64,000 nucleotides of DNA, taken from assembly GCF_001423885.1 (NCBI RefSeq), contig NZ_LMPP01000001.1, positions 1,217,543-1,281,542 of the forward strand, read 5' to 3'. Under the pieces are notes generated by a model. The model did not search any database. It was not told the DNA's origin and worked only from the letters and a program-made list of their open reading frames with translations. Below are positions 49,230 through 62,021 of this stretch, one piece after another. A program made the position numbers and the translations under genes. Origin of the DNA: Rathayibacter sp. Leaf185 (GTDB lineage: Bacteria; Actinomycetota; Actinomycetes; Actinomycetales; Microbacteriaceae). Position 1 is the stretch's first letter; every line of letters begins with the position of its first letter.

Positions 49230-49737
49230 CTCCGCGCGTCGCGGCGCCCCGGCCCCCGACTCCGAGGCATCCCGCGTCTACCGGCACCTCAAGGAGGTCT
49301 TCGGAGGCGACGGCCCGCGCCGCGTCCGCAGGACCGTCGAGCGCGCGGAGCCCCGGGGCGATGCCATCCCGTTCGGCAAGGGCCGCGACCCGCACGATCT
49401 CGGGGACGTCCTCGACGGGCTCACCAAGAAGCTCGGCTGGACCGCTCCTCTGGCGCAGGGCGACCTGATCTCGTCGTGGACCGCGATCGCGGGCGAGGAG
49501 ACGGCCAAGCACTCGACTCCGCTCGGTGTCGTCGACGGCGTGCTCACCGTCGCGTGCGAGTCGACGGCCTGGTCGACGCAGCTGCGGCTGATGAGGATCG
49601 AGATCATGAATCACATCGCGGTCAACTACTCCGACGCGGGCATCTCCGCGATCCGTTTCCAGGGCCCCGACGTCCCGAACTGGAAAAAGGGCCCCAGGTC
49701 GATTCCAGGGCGTGGTCCGCGCGATACCTACGGCTGA
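49222..49737 (+). CDS. DUF721 (DciA-like) protein
   Basis: A 171-aa protein from GTG 49222, overlapping recF by 8 nt. DUF721 core at residues 55-140: LGDVLDGLTKKLGWTAPLAQGDLISSWTAIAGEETAKHSTPLGVVDGVLTVACESTAWSTQLRLMRIEIM. This family includes DciA, the DnaB loader/operator of bacteria without DnaC. The recF-DUF721-gyrB order is standard in actinobacteria, so a replication role is likely (inference). Confidence 0.9.
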   Translation: MADSARRGAPAPDSEASRVYRHLKEVFGGDGPRRVRRTVERAEPRGDAIPFGKGRDPHDLGDVLDGLTKKLGWTAPLAQGDLISSWTAIAGEETAKHSTPLGVVDGVLTVACESTAWSTQLRLMRIEIMNHIAVNYSDAGISAIRFQGPDVPNWKKGPRSIPGRGPRDTYG

Positions 49738-49842
49738 GGACGCATTTTAGGTCGACCACGAGATGTTCGGCCGTCAGATCGCCGCTCAGCGCCTCGAGCC
49801 GACCCGGTTCCGAGGTAGAATGGAGGGCCGCCGAACCGTTAG

Positions 49843-52042
<2,200 letters not shown>

Positions 52043-52044
<2 letters not shown>

Positions 52045-52061
52045 GATCGCATCGCGATCTC
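52043..52061 (+). repeat. Small hairpin at the gyrB stop
   Basis: GAGATCGC-ATC-GCGATCTC, an 8-bp perfect stem with a 3-nt loop that begins within the TGA of gyrB. It may slow or partly end gyrB transcripts before gyrA, 200 bp on. Confidence 0.45.
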
Positions 52062-52262
52062 GGATGTCGAGAAAGGCGGCAGCCCCGCGGCACACGGCCG
52101 CGGAAAGCAACCACTTCGACAACGTGACGGCGGCCCTCAATGGGCCGCACCACCGACAAGAACACCGACACCGGCCCGCCGTCCACCACAACGACTGACA
52201 CCCAGCGCACTCGCCCTCGATGACCACCCGAGGCCCTGGCCCACCTGAGAAGACAGAGACTC

Positions 52263-54858
<2,596 letters not shown>

Positions 54859-54866
<8 letters not shown>

Positions 54867-55269
54867 CAGCGTCGCCGAGAAGCTCGCCAAGAAGTCCGCG
54901 AAGAGCCCGGCGGCGAAGCAGGTCCGACTCAAGCTCGTGTACGTCGACTTCTGGTCGTCCGTGAAGCTGTCGTTCCTGCTGGGGCTGACGCTCGCGATCA
55001 TCACGATCGTGGTCGTCTACCTCGTCTACACGGTGCTCGCGCAGACGGGCGTGTTCGACCAGGTCAATGGCCTGGTGCAGGACATCGCCGGCGCAGAGGC
55101 GTTCGACCTCAACACGATCATCTCGCTGCCCCAGATCATGGGCTTCGCGGTCGTCGTGGCGGTGCTGAACACGATCGTCACCACCGCCCTCGGAGCGATC
55201 GTGGCGCTGCTGTACAACCTCAGCGTCAAGATCACCGGCGGTCTGCTGGTCGGCTTCACCAACCAGTAG
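54859..55269 (+). CDS. DUF3566 membrane protein
   Basis: A 136-aa protein from ATG 54859. A basic Lys/Ala-rich head precedes [49 protein letters not shown], the DUF3566 signature. A second helix reads [37 protein letters not shown]. Homologs always follow gyrA in actinobacteria (Rv0007 position); work in corynebacteria and mycobacteria links the family to division or envelope processes, but the function here is unknown. Confidence 0.92.
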
Positions 55270-55334
55270 GGCGGCACGGAGCGGCCGATTGGGATTCTGA
55301 CGCAAGATCAGGTAACGTCTCCTCTGGCCATTTC

Positions 55335-55408
55335 GGGGGTATAGCTCAGGCGGTTAGAGCGCTTCACTGATAATGAAGAGGTCCCAGGTTCAAGTCCTGG
55401 TACCCCCA
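55335..55408 (+). tRNA. tRNA-Ile (anticodon GAT)
   Basis: A 74-nt cloverleaf: acceptor GGGGGTA/TACCCCC with discriminator A, D-arm GCTC..GAGC, anticodon stem CTTCA/TGAAG with loop CTGATAA (GAT), and TpsiC arm CCAGG-TTCAAGT-CCTGG. CCA is not encoded. Confidence 0.98.
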
Positions 55409-55421
55409 CTGTGCCGATTGT

Positions 55422-55526
55422 GATCGCCGCTCCTCGCGCGGCGATCCGCGGTCGGCTTGTCGAGGTGGCCCGTTCCCATGGAGCGGGTCGCGTCGGCTGC
55501 CGAGAATCGCTGGAACGCGATTCTCG
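55422..55526 (+). terminator. Two hairpins between the tRNA genes
   Basis: GATCGCCGC (55422-55430) pairs with GCGGCGATC (55438-55446). CGAGAATCGC (55501-55510) pairs with GCGATTCTCG (55517-55526), both perfect. They may process or terminate the tRNA-Ile transcript. The 168-bp spacer shows nothing else. Confidence 0.5.
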
Positions 55527-55576
55527 CCTCCCGCCTTCATCCGGCGGTAGAACCCTCCTGATCGGCTCGCTGATCC

Positions 55577-55649
55577 GGGGCCTTAGCTCAGTTGGTAGAG
55601 CGCCTGCTTTGCAAGCAGGATGTCGGGAGTTCGATTCTCCCAGGCTCCA
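55577..55649 (+). tRNA. tRNA-Ala (anticodon TGC)
   Basis: A 73-nt cloverleaf: acceptor GGGGCCT/AGGCTCC with one G-T pair, D-arm GCTC-AGTTGGTA-GAGC, anticodon stem CCTGC/GCAGG with TGC, and TpsiC arm GGGAG-TTCGATT-CTCCC. The Ile-Ala pair after gyrA is typical of the group. Confidence 0.98.
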
Positions 55650-55708
55650 CATAGTCCAGCAGCGCTCCGCGGCTGCCGTCGTGCCGGCTGATCGGTGAAC
55701 GCCGGCCG

Positions 55709-56926
55709 TCAGCGTCTCGGGCTGCGTCGCCTCGCACGTGCACCGAAGGCGTCGAGTGCCACCAGGACCTCCGTCGCCTGGAAGTAGCGGTTGCGGCGGC
55801 CCGTACCCCAGCGCGACAGTACCTCCGCCTCAACGAGAGTCCGGACGGAGGCGTCAGCAGCGGGGAAGCTGACCCCGAGTTCGCGGGCGACTATCGGCAC
55901 CGTCACGATGGGCTGTCGCAGCAGCATCCGCTTCAGTCGGTGTGCTGAGGAGTCACTGCGCGCGTGGATCACGTCGTCCCATCGGGATCCGATCCGTGTG
56001 ATGTCCTGCTCGAGGATGCGCCCGTTCGAGACAGCGGCGAACGCCGCCTCCGACATCGTCTCGACGATCGGCCGGACGTCTCCCTCCCGGTAGGAGCTCA
56101 GAGCGCGGAAGTACCGCTCCGTGTCCCCGAGGAGACCCGCGGAGACGGGGACGGTGACATTCCTCGTCACGCCGCTCGCGCGCAGCATGCCCTGCACAAG
56201 TGCTCTCCCGGTGCGACCGTTCCCGTCCGGGAAGGGGTGGATCGTCTCGAACTGCGCGTGCGCGACGGCGAGCTGGGCCATCAGCGGCAGATCGACTCGT
56301 CGCGCGAAGGCCATCACGTCGTCCATCAGAGCCGGAACACGATCGTGGTGGGGTGGGACGAAGGCGGCGGCGTGGGGCGAGAGCCCGCCACCGCCGATCC
56401 AGACCTGATCGTCACGCCACTGCCCGACGATGTCGGGGTTCGACTCCTCGAGAAGGGCCTTGTGCATCGTCAGGACAGCGGCCGTGTCGAGGTCGTGAGA
56501 CAGCGCGACCGCCGCCTCCATCGCTGCGACGTTGCGGACCACCAGCTTCGCATTCGCCGAAGTCGAGTCGCCGAGCTCCGCGAGCGCCACCTGCTTGGCC
56601 GAGGACGTGAGGTGCTCGACCTCGGAGCTCGAGGCGCTCTCGGTGCGGAGCAGGATCGAGGCGAACGGAGCGGCCAGAGAGCCGACTTCGGCGTCGAACC
56701 GGGTGAGCTCCCGTCCTGCGTCCTCGCTGAGTGCGACGAGTTCATCCGGCAGTGAGAGATCGAGCTCCGCGATGAAGGCCGGGACGGCCGCCTCGTACGG
56801 TCCGGCGGCAGCGAGGATCCTCCGGCGGGAGGCGACCTCGTCTCCGCTTCGCTGCCAGGGTCGTGACTCGAAGGTCGTGCGCGGCCACGCAGGCTGTCGC
56901 TGCTCCCCCTTGCCTTCCATCACCAT
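55709..56926 (-). CDS. Fic-family protein (AMPylase-like)
   Basis: A 405-aa protein from ATG 56926 or GTG/ATG codons just inside. The Fic core has HPFPDGNGRTGR (the complete HxFx(D/E)GNGRxxR motif, near residues 230-241), preceded by PHHDRVPALMDDVMAF. The N-terminal inhibitory helix reads SSSEVEHL: the inhibitory Glu is present but the usual following Gly/Asn is His. The C-terminus is a winged helix (VTVPIVARELGVSFPAADASVRTLVEAEVL). Enzymes of this class attach AMP to target proteins. No antitoxin gene is adjacent. Confidence 0.9.
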   Translation of the reverse strand: MVMEGKGEQRQPAWPRTTFESRPWQRSGDEVASRRRILAAAGPYEAAVPAFIAELDLSLPDELVALSEDAGRELTRFDAEVGSLAAPFASILLRTESASSSEVEHLTSSAKQVALAELGDSTSANAKLVVRNVAAMEAAVALSHDLDTAAVLTMHKALLEESNPDIVGQWRDDQVWIGGGGLSPHAAAFVPPHHDRVPALMDDVMAFARRVDLPLMAQLAVAHAQFETIHPFPDGNGRTGRALVQGMLRASGVTRNVTVPVSAGLLGDTERYFRALSSYREGDVRPIVETMSEAAFAAVSNGRILEQDITRIGSRWDDVIHARSDSSAHRLKRMLLRQPIVTVPIVARELGVSFPAADASVRTLVEAEVLSRWGTGRRNRYFQATEVLVALDAFGARARRRSPRR

Positions 56927-56997
56927 GCGGCCATGTTACTCAAGCTTGAAGATCTAAGCTTTAATAAGGCGCGGAACGATCTTGGAATGGCTCGGCG

Positions 56998-57516
56998 TCA
57001 GGCCGGCTGGCAGGCGAGGCCGAGGAAGTTCTCGACGGAGAGGGTCTCGGATGTGCCGTCGCGGATGTCGCCGACGATGATCTCGCCGACCGAGAGGGTG
57101 TCGAACTGGTCCGAGGTGAAGACCACCGGACGCACCGACATCGAGCGGCCGTCGGCGTAGGCGCCGAGCGAGTAGTCGATTCCCGGAGCGAAGCGGTCGA
57201 TCACGGTGTCGGCCGGCCACACGGTGCGGCCCACCAGATCCGTGGCACCGAGCTCGGTGACGGCCTCGGGGGAGACCCAGCGGGTGATCCTCCGCTGCCC
57301 GTCGCCGATGATCAGAGGAGCACGGTCCTCGGTGGCGAGGTCGAGTCCGTCCACGCTCCCCGAGCAGACCACGACGACCCCGAGGACCTGGCCGTACTGG
57401 CCGCCCCGTCCGATGCCGACGACGGCGCTCGAGACGGGCTCGGTCGCGCATCCGGACAGGGCGAGGGAGGCGAGCGTCGCGAGCGCGACTCCGGTGGCAG
57501 CGATGCCGTTGCGCAT
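56998..57516 (-). CDS. Putative lipoprotein
   Basis: A 172-aa protein. The start is ATG 57516 with GGGAGG just upstream; an earlier in-frame GTG at 57534 is less likely. Signal: MRNGIAATGVALATLASLALSGC, lipobox L-S-G-C. The mature part begins CATEPVSSAVVGIGRGGQYGQVLGVVVVCSGSVDGL and is beta-rich, ending LGLACQPA. Two or three more Cys could form a disulfide. No family recognised. Confidence 0.75.
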   Translation of the reverse strand: MRNGIAATGVALATLASLALSGCATEPVSSAVVGIGRGGQYGQVLGVVVVCSGSVDGLDLATEDRAPLIIGDGQRRITRWVSPEAVTELGATDLVGRTVWPADTVIDRFAPGIDYSLGAYADGRSMSVRPVVFTSDQFDTLSVGEIIVGDIRDGTSETLSVENFLGLACQPA

Positions 57517-57530
57517 GGGACCTCCCGAGG

Positions 57531-57803
57531 TCACCCTACGGCCGGGAGGGCGAGAGCCAGGGCGGAGAGTGCCTGGGGGAGCGACGGCGCTCCCTCGGCC
57601 CGGAACACGGCCGTTCCCTCCGCGTTGCGCACGATCACGGTCGGGGTGGAGCGGATGTCGGCGACCTCGGCCTCGGCGGGGTGGAACGCGACGTCCGACT
57701 CGCGGATCTCGGCCGACGGGACGAGCTCGGCTGCACGCTCGAGCACCGAGCGCGCGGCGTTGCAGGCGCCGCAGAAGGCGGAGGTGTACAGCTCGATGAT
57801 CAT
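57531..57803 (-). CDS. Thioredoxin-fold CGAC protein
   Basis: A 90-aa protein from ATG 57803. MIIELYTSAFCGACNAARSVLERAAEL has the CxxC active site (C11, C14), and IRSTPTVIV carries the cis-Pro. This is a small thioredoxin/glutaredoxin-like reductase of the cytosol. The redox partner is unknown. It lies 14 nt upstream of the lipoprotein gene and is probably co-transcribed. Confidence 0.82.
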   Translation of the reverse strand: MIIELYTSAFCGACNAARSVLERAAELVPSAEIRESDVAFHPAEAEVADIRSTPTVIVRNAEGTAVFRAEGAPSLPQALSALALALPAVG

Positions 57804-57846
57804 GGGAGGGCCAACGCCGTGCGCGACCCGGTGATTCCCGGGACGG

Positions 57847-58275
57847 TCAGCGGAGGAGCCACGCCTCGTTCATCCCGAGCGCCACGTCGACCAGTTCGAC
57901 GCGCTCGAGACCCTCGACCTCGGCGAGTGGGAACCAGGCGGCCGCGTCGGTGGAGCCGTCGACCTCGTGGGTGAGCTCGCCGCCGACGATACGGGCGCGG
58001 TAGACGACGCGGATCGCGTGCAGGGGCCCGGCCTCGGGCACGCTGCGGCGGTGCGCGGGGATCACGTGCGAGTCGACCCCGATCAGGGCCTCGAGCTCGG
58101 CGTGGAAGCCCGTCTCCTCGAAGATCTCGCGGACGGCGGCGTCGGCGGGCGACTCGCCCTCGTCGATCCCGCCGCCGGGAAGCGTCCACGCCTCCCACGG
58201 TCCCTGGCTCCAGTGAGCGAGGAGCATGCGGTCGCCGTCGATGATCACGCCGTACGCGGCGACCCGGATGTCCAT
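57847..58275 (-). CDS. Nudix hydrolase
   Basis: A 142-aa protein from ATG 58275. Nudix box: GGGIDEGESPADAAVREIFEETGF, with REIFEE supplying the metal-binding Glu residues. N-terminal strand DIRVAAYGVIIDGDRMLLAHW. The substrate is unknown. The mutT4-type Nudix gene expected next to cca is missing from this window's 28.4-kb locus; this gene is unrelated in position. Confidence 0.9.
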   Translation of the reverse strand: MDIRVAAYGVIIDGDRMLLAHWSQGPWEAWTLPGGGIDEGESPADAAVREIFEETGFHAELEALIGVDSHVIPAHRRSVPEAGPLHAIRVVYRARIVGGELTHEVDGSTDAAAWFPLAEVEGLERVELVDVALGMNEAWLLR

Positions 58276-58320
58276 CGGAGAAGCCTAACCCCGGAGCCGC
58301 GAGGTTCCGGACAGACGGAA

Positions 58321-58351
58321 GGACCGGACCTCGCGGGGCGAGATCCGGTCC
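58321..58351 (-). terminator. Terminator of the gene at 58365
   Basis: GGACCGGA-C-CTCGC and GCGAG-A-TCCGGTCC form a 14-bp stem with one mismatch and a tight loop, 14 nt after the stop. Confidence 0.8.
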
Positions 58352-58364
58352 GGGAGTCCGTCGA

Positions 58365-58925
58365 TCAGGAGGCGGTCGACGCGGGGGACTGCGCGGCGCT
58401 GGCCGGCTCGTCCTCGGCGACCCACAGCTCGTCGTCGGCGCGGAACGTCTGCCAGACGGCGTAGCCGATCCCGCCGACGGCGACGAGAGCGGCGCCGATC
58501 GCGAAGACCGTGCCGGCCTTGTTCTTCTTCTTCGGGGGAGTGGTCAGCTCCTCCCAGCGCGCCTTCGAGATCTCGGCGAGCTTCGCGCGGTTCTTCGAGT
58601 CCTTCGCGGCCTCGAACGCGGCCGCGGCGGTGCCGCCGACAGCGGCGAAGGTCGGCAGGACCTTGTGCTTGTAGGCGTCGCGAGCCGAGGAGTACGTGCC
58701 CTCGACCGCCGAGACGCCGTTGTCGTAGACCGGCCGCACGCGGGACTGGTACGTGTCCTTGACGAGGGGCACGACCTCCTTCTTCGCGTACTTGGTCGCG
58801 TGACGGCGGCTCTTCTCGAGAACAGAGGCGGCGTGCGCCAGCACTTCCTGCTGCTCGCTCCAGACCGCCTCGGCGTTCTTGCGGAGACGCTTGAGATCCT
58901 TCTTGTGCTTACGTGACAGACCCAC
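58365..58925 (-). CDS. Conserved actinobacterial helical protein with one membrane helix
   Basis: A 186-aa protein. I choose GTG 58925 because GGAGG lies 5 nt upstream; the ATG at 58937 overlaps that site. A very basic N-terminal helix (GLSRKHKKDLKRLRKNAEAVW) is followed by helical repeats of the apolipoprotein type (KEVVPLVKDTYQSRVRPVYDNGVSAVEGTYSSARDAYKHKVLPTFAAVG). A Lys-rich patch and one helix (GTVFAIGAALVAVGGIGYAVW) come before an acidic tail. Function unknown. Confidence 0.75.
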   Translation of the reverse strand: MGLSRKHKKDLKRLRKNAEAVWSEQQEVLAHAASVLEKSRRHATKYAKKEVVPLVKDTYQSRVRPVYDNGVSAVEGTYSSARDAYKHKVLPTFAAVGGTAAAAFEAAKDSKNRAKLAEISKARWEELTTPPKKKNKAGTVFAIGAALVAVGGIGYAVWQTFRADDELWVAEDEPASAAQSPASTAS

Positions 58926-59058
58926 TTGGTCCTCCATCGGCTACGAGCAGCGAACGCGTCAATACTGCCACTCATCGCGAGGCGTCCGCATCGCGCACCC
59001 AGCGCATTGACACCGGGCGTTGCGGAGCCCTACATACGCGCTGTGCGAGAATCCACCC

Positions 59059-59598
59059 ATGCCTTTGCACACCGCAGTTGCGACGTTCCACACCAACAAG
59101 GGCGACATCGTCGTCAACCTCTACGGGAATCACGCTCCCAAGACGGTCCGCAACTTCGTCGGTCTCGCGACCGGCGAGATCGAGTGGACCCACCCCGCCA
59201 CCGGCGCCAAGACCACCGAGCCGCTCTACAACGGCACCGTGTTCCACCGCGTCATCCCCGACTTCATGCTCCAGGGCGGCGACCCGCTCGGCCAGGGCAT
59301 CGGCGGCCCCGGCTTCCAGTTCGACGACGAGATCAGCCCTGAGCTGGACTTCACCGAGCCCTACATCCTCGCGATGGCCAACGCCGGCAAGCAGGCGGGC
59401 CGTGGCACGAACGGCTCGCAGTTCTTCATCACTGTCGCTCCGACGACGTGGCTGCAGGGCAAGCACACCATCTTCGGTGCCGTCGCCGACGAGGAGTCGA
59501 AGAAACTCGTGCAGTCGCTCTCGACCGTGGCGACCGACGGTCGCGACAAGCCGCTCGACGACGTCGTGATCGACAGCGTCGAGATCACCGAGGCCTGA
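59059..59598 (+). CDS. Cyclophilin-type peptidyl-prolyl cis-trans isomerase
   Basis: A 179-aa protein. The start is ATG 59059 (MPLHTAVATFHTNKGDIVVNLYGNHAPKTVRNF); the upstream in-frame codons to 59020 are not needed. Catalytic core: YNGTVFHRVIPDFMLQGGDP (Phe-His-Arg), LAMANAGKQAGRGTNGSQFFIT and WLQGKHTIFGAV. No signal peptide, so cytosolic. It catalyses proline isomerisation. Same place as ppiA in mycobacteria (Rv0009). Confidence 0.94.
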   Translation: MPLHTAVATFHTNKGDIVVNLYGNHAPKTVRNFVGLATGEIEWTHPATGAKTTEPLYNGTVFHRVIPDFMLQGGDPLGQGIGGPGFQFDDEISPELDFTEPYILAMANAGKQAGRGTNGSQFFITVAPTTWLQGKHTIFGAVADEESKKLVQSLSTVATDGRDKPLDDVVIDSVEITEA

Positions 59599-59622
59599 TC
59601 GCCTCGTCCATCACCATCCTCT

Positions 59623-59654
59623 CGAGGGCCGGGTCCGGAAGGGCCCGGCCCTCG
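59623..59654 (+). terminator. Terminator after the cyclophilin gene
   Basis: CGAGGGCCGGG (59623-59633) pairs with CCCGGCCCTCG (59644-59654), 11 bp perfect, followed by TTCTC. It lies just before the rhomboid gene. Confidence 0.85.
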
Positions 59655-59674
59655 TTCTCACCGGAGGCACGTCC

Positions 59675-60553
59675 GTGACCCAGGTCCCGCCGAGCAGCGC
59701 GTACGCCTGCTACCGCCACCCCGACCGGCAGAGCTTCGTGCGCTGCCAGCGCTGCGGCCGAACCATCTGCGGCGAGTGCCAGACTCCGGCCCCTGTCGGC
59801 GTGATCTGCCCCGACGACATGGCGCAGCAGCGCGCCTCCGCCCCGCGCACCCGCGGACCACTGCTCTCGCGTGTGCGTGCGATGACCCGGGCCGACCAGC
59901 CGACGGTCACCTACGCGATCATCGCCCTCTGCATCGTCGTATGGATCCTCGAGATCCTCCCGTTCGTGGGCAACACCGTCATCGGCGGGCTGCTCTACGC
60001 CCCCGCCTACACGCTCCCCGGCTTCGGTGCCGGGTTCGAGCCGTGGCGGATGCTGACCTCGGTGTTCCTGCACAGCACGTCCCTCTTCTTCGTCATCCCG
60101 TTCCACCTCGTGCTGAACATGTACACGCTGTGGGTGTTCGGCATGGCTCTCGAGCGGATGCTCGGCCGTGGGCGGTACCTCACCCTCTTCCTCCTGAGCG
60201 GCTTCGCGGGATCGGTCGGGGTGCTACTGCTGTCGAACCCGCTGACCCCGGTGCTCGGCGCCTCCGGAGCGATCTTCGGCCTGATGGGCGCGTACCTCGT
60301 GATCCTGCGCCACCTGGGCGGTCAGGCCTCGCAGCTGCTCGTGCTGGTCGGGCTCAACCTCGTCATCGGCTTCCTGCCCGGCATGAACGTCGCCTGGCAG
60401 GCGCACGTCGGCGGCCTGGTCGCCGGGGCGCTGATCGGGCTGGTCTACACGCGCACGCGGCAGAGGTCGCAGCGCCGCACCCAGAATCTCCTCGTCGGGC
60501 TGATCGGCGCAGGTCTCGTCGCGGTCACCGCGGCGGCGTACGTCCTCGCGTAG
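59675..60553 (+). CDS. Rhomboid family intramembrane serine protease with N-terminal zinc ribbon
   Basis: A 292-aa protein from GTG 59675 with CGGAGG upstream. Residues 12-50 form a B-box-like zinc module (CYRHPD, CQRCGRTICGEC, VICPDD). From about 78 there are six or seven helices. LVLNMYTLWVFG has the oxyanion Asn, GASGAIFGLMGAYLV the catalytic Ser, and AWQAHVGGLVAGALIG the catalytic His. It cleaves membrane proteins within the bilayer. The Cys/His head is common in actinobacterial rhomboids. Confidence 0.93.
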   Translation: MTQVPPSSAYACYRHPDRQSFVRCQRCGRTICGECQTPAPVGVICPDDMAQQRASAPRTRGPLLSRVRAMTRADQPTVTYAIIALCIVVWILEILPFVGNTVIGGLLYAPAYTLPGFGAGFEPWRMLTSVFLHSTSLFFVIPFHLVLNMYTLWVFGMALERMLGRGRYLTLFLLSGFAGSVGVLLLSNPLTPVLGASGAIFGLMGAYLVILRHLGGQASQLLVLVGLNLVIGFLPGMNVAWQAHVGGLVAGALIGLVYTRTRQRSQRRTQNLLVGLIGAGLVAVTAAAYVLA

Positions 60554-60829
60554 ACGCGCCGCAACTCCCGACACCTCCTGATTCGGTTACTCGTCACCGG
60601 GGCGGCTGCCCCGTCCACAACGGCTCTTCACAGCTGTGGACGGAGTTATCCACAGAGTTGTTAACACTGGGGAGAACTACGCCAGTGTGATTCGGACGCC
60701 GCGCGGGAGCAGGACGATCCGGGCTGCCGATCGGCAGTCGTGGCGCCGATGCGGCGCTGCGGCCGCTGCGAGTCTCCGTTCTGGGACGGCTCGGGAGTTC
60801 TCCACAGGAGTTTCCACACCTGGGGATAA
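60554..60829. other. Spacer with DnaA-box-like cluster
   Basis: No gene. TTATCCACA (60646-60654) is a perfect DnaA box. CAGCTGTGGACGG (about 60632), CTCCACAGG (about 60800) and TTTCCACA (about 60811) are weaker matches. The sequence GTTGTTAACACTGG (60658-60671) recalls the GTGTTAACACTG of the oriC candidate, and ACACTGG/CCAGTGT form a 7-bp inverted repeat there. Confidence 0.55.
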
Positions 60830-61639
60830 TTACACGCGTGTAGTTCCCGCGAGGAGCGCGATCACGACCGTCGCCTCCCGCTCGTCGTCGTAGCGGATCC
60901 GGGTCTCGAAGCCTGCGGTGGTGAAGGCTGCACCGCTCGCCTCCGCCTGCTCACGGCTCGACTCGATGACGACTCCGCCCCGAGGAGCCAGCCAGTCGCG
61001 CGACTCGAGCGCGATCCTCCTGTGCAGCTCGAGGCCGTCGGCGCCGCCGTCGAGCGACTCGACGGGCTCGTGCAGCCGGGCCTCGGGAGGCATCAGAGCG
61101 ATCGCCTCGGTGGGCACGTAGGGGGCGTTCACGACGACGAAGTCGATGCGGTGCCGGAACGAGTCGGGCAGCGCGGAGAAGAGGTCGCCCTCGTAGACGG
61201 GGGCGAGGCCGTCGAGAGTGCGGCGCGCGCAGGCGACGGCCGCAGGGGAGACGTCGGCGGCGAGCAGCCGGAGTCGCGGGCGCTCCTCGAGCAGGGAGCG
61301 GCCGATCGCGCCGGCTCCGCAGCAGAGGTCGAGAACGACGGCGGTGGGGGAGGGGAGGAGCGGGAGGGCCGCGTCGACGACGAACTCGGTGCGCACCCGC
61401 GGCACGAAGACACTGGGCATCACAGGAATGCGCAGCCCGCGGAAGGCGACCCAGCCGAGGATCTGCTCGAGCGGCTCGCCGGCCTCGCGCCGGCGCAGGA
61501 GCGCCTCGAGTGGCTCGTCATCGACGGCGGCCTCCTCGAGGAGGCCGGCCTCCTCCTCCGCGAAGACGCAGCCGACGGCGCGCAGCCTCGCCACCGACGA
61601 CGAACGCCCCGTCGGCGGGCCGGACGGGGCGTCGTTCAT
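60830..61639 (-). CDS. PrmC/HemK-like N5-glutamine methyltransferase homolog
   Basis: A 269-aa protein from ATG 61639. Helical head, then EPLEQILGWVAFRGLRIPVMPSVFVPRVRTEFVV (typical PrmC start of the catalytic domain) and SAM motif VLDLCCGAGAIGRSLL. The catalytic motif reads NAPYVPTEAIALMPPEAR, not NPPY. A true PrmC is normally elsewhere, next to prfA, so this is likely a paralog with another glutamine or other target. Encoded 13 nt after crgA. Confidence 0.82.
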   Translation of the reverse strand: MNDAPSGPPTGRSSSVARLRAVGCVFAEEEAGLLEEAAVDDEPLEALLRRREAGEPLEQILGWVAFRGLRIPVMPSVFVPRVRTEFVVDAALPLLPSPTAVVLDLCCGAGAIGRSLLEERPRLRLLAADVSPAAVACARRTLDGLAPVYEGDLFSALPDSFRHRIDFVVVNAPYVPTEAIALMPPEARLHEPVESLDGGADGLELHRRIALESRDWLAPRGGVVIESSREQAEASGAAFTTAGFETRIRYDDEREATVVIALLAGTTRV

Positions 61640-61652
61640 GAACGAGAGGGGA

Positions 61653-61895
61653 TCAGCGCCAGCGGGTCGTCATCAGGAAGCCGATGAACGCGATGCCGAA
61701 CCCGATCAGGATGTTGAGGTTGCCGAGATCGGGGATCGGCAGGACTCCCTGGCTCACGTAGAAGACGATGATCCAGGCGAGTCCGAGCAGCATGAAGCCG
61801 AACATCACCGGCTTGAACCAGACCGGGTTGGGAGTGGGCTCACCGGCACGGGCTTCTTCGCGCTCGGGCTTCGGGCTCTTCGTCGCTCGTGCCAT
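61653..61895 (-). CDS. crgA: Cell division protein CrgA
   Basis: An 80-aa protein from ATG 61895 (MARATKSPKPEREEARAG). Two helices: VWFKPVMFGFMLLGLAWIIVFYVSQGVLPIPDLGNLNILIGFGIAFIGFLMTTRWR is the CrgA/UPF0233 pattern. It binds FtsZ, FtsQ and penicillin-binding proteins at the septum in actinobacteria. First gene of a two-gene run with the methyltransferase homolog. Confidence 0.95.
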   Translation of the reverse strand: MARATKSPKPEREEARAGEPTPNPVWFKPVMFGFMLLGLAWIIVFYVSQGVLPIPDLGNLNILIGFGIAFIGFLMTTRWR

Positions 61896-62021
61896 GCCGA
61901 CCACTGTACCGGGCTAGGGCGGAGGACCGGGAGCGCGCGGCCTGAGGGGGACCTGTGGAGAGCTGTCCACAAGCCTTCACAGCCGGGTCCGCGGTTCACG
62001 GCCCCCGCTTAGACTCGGGGC

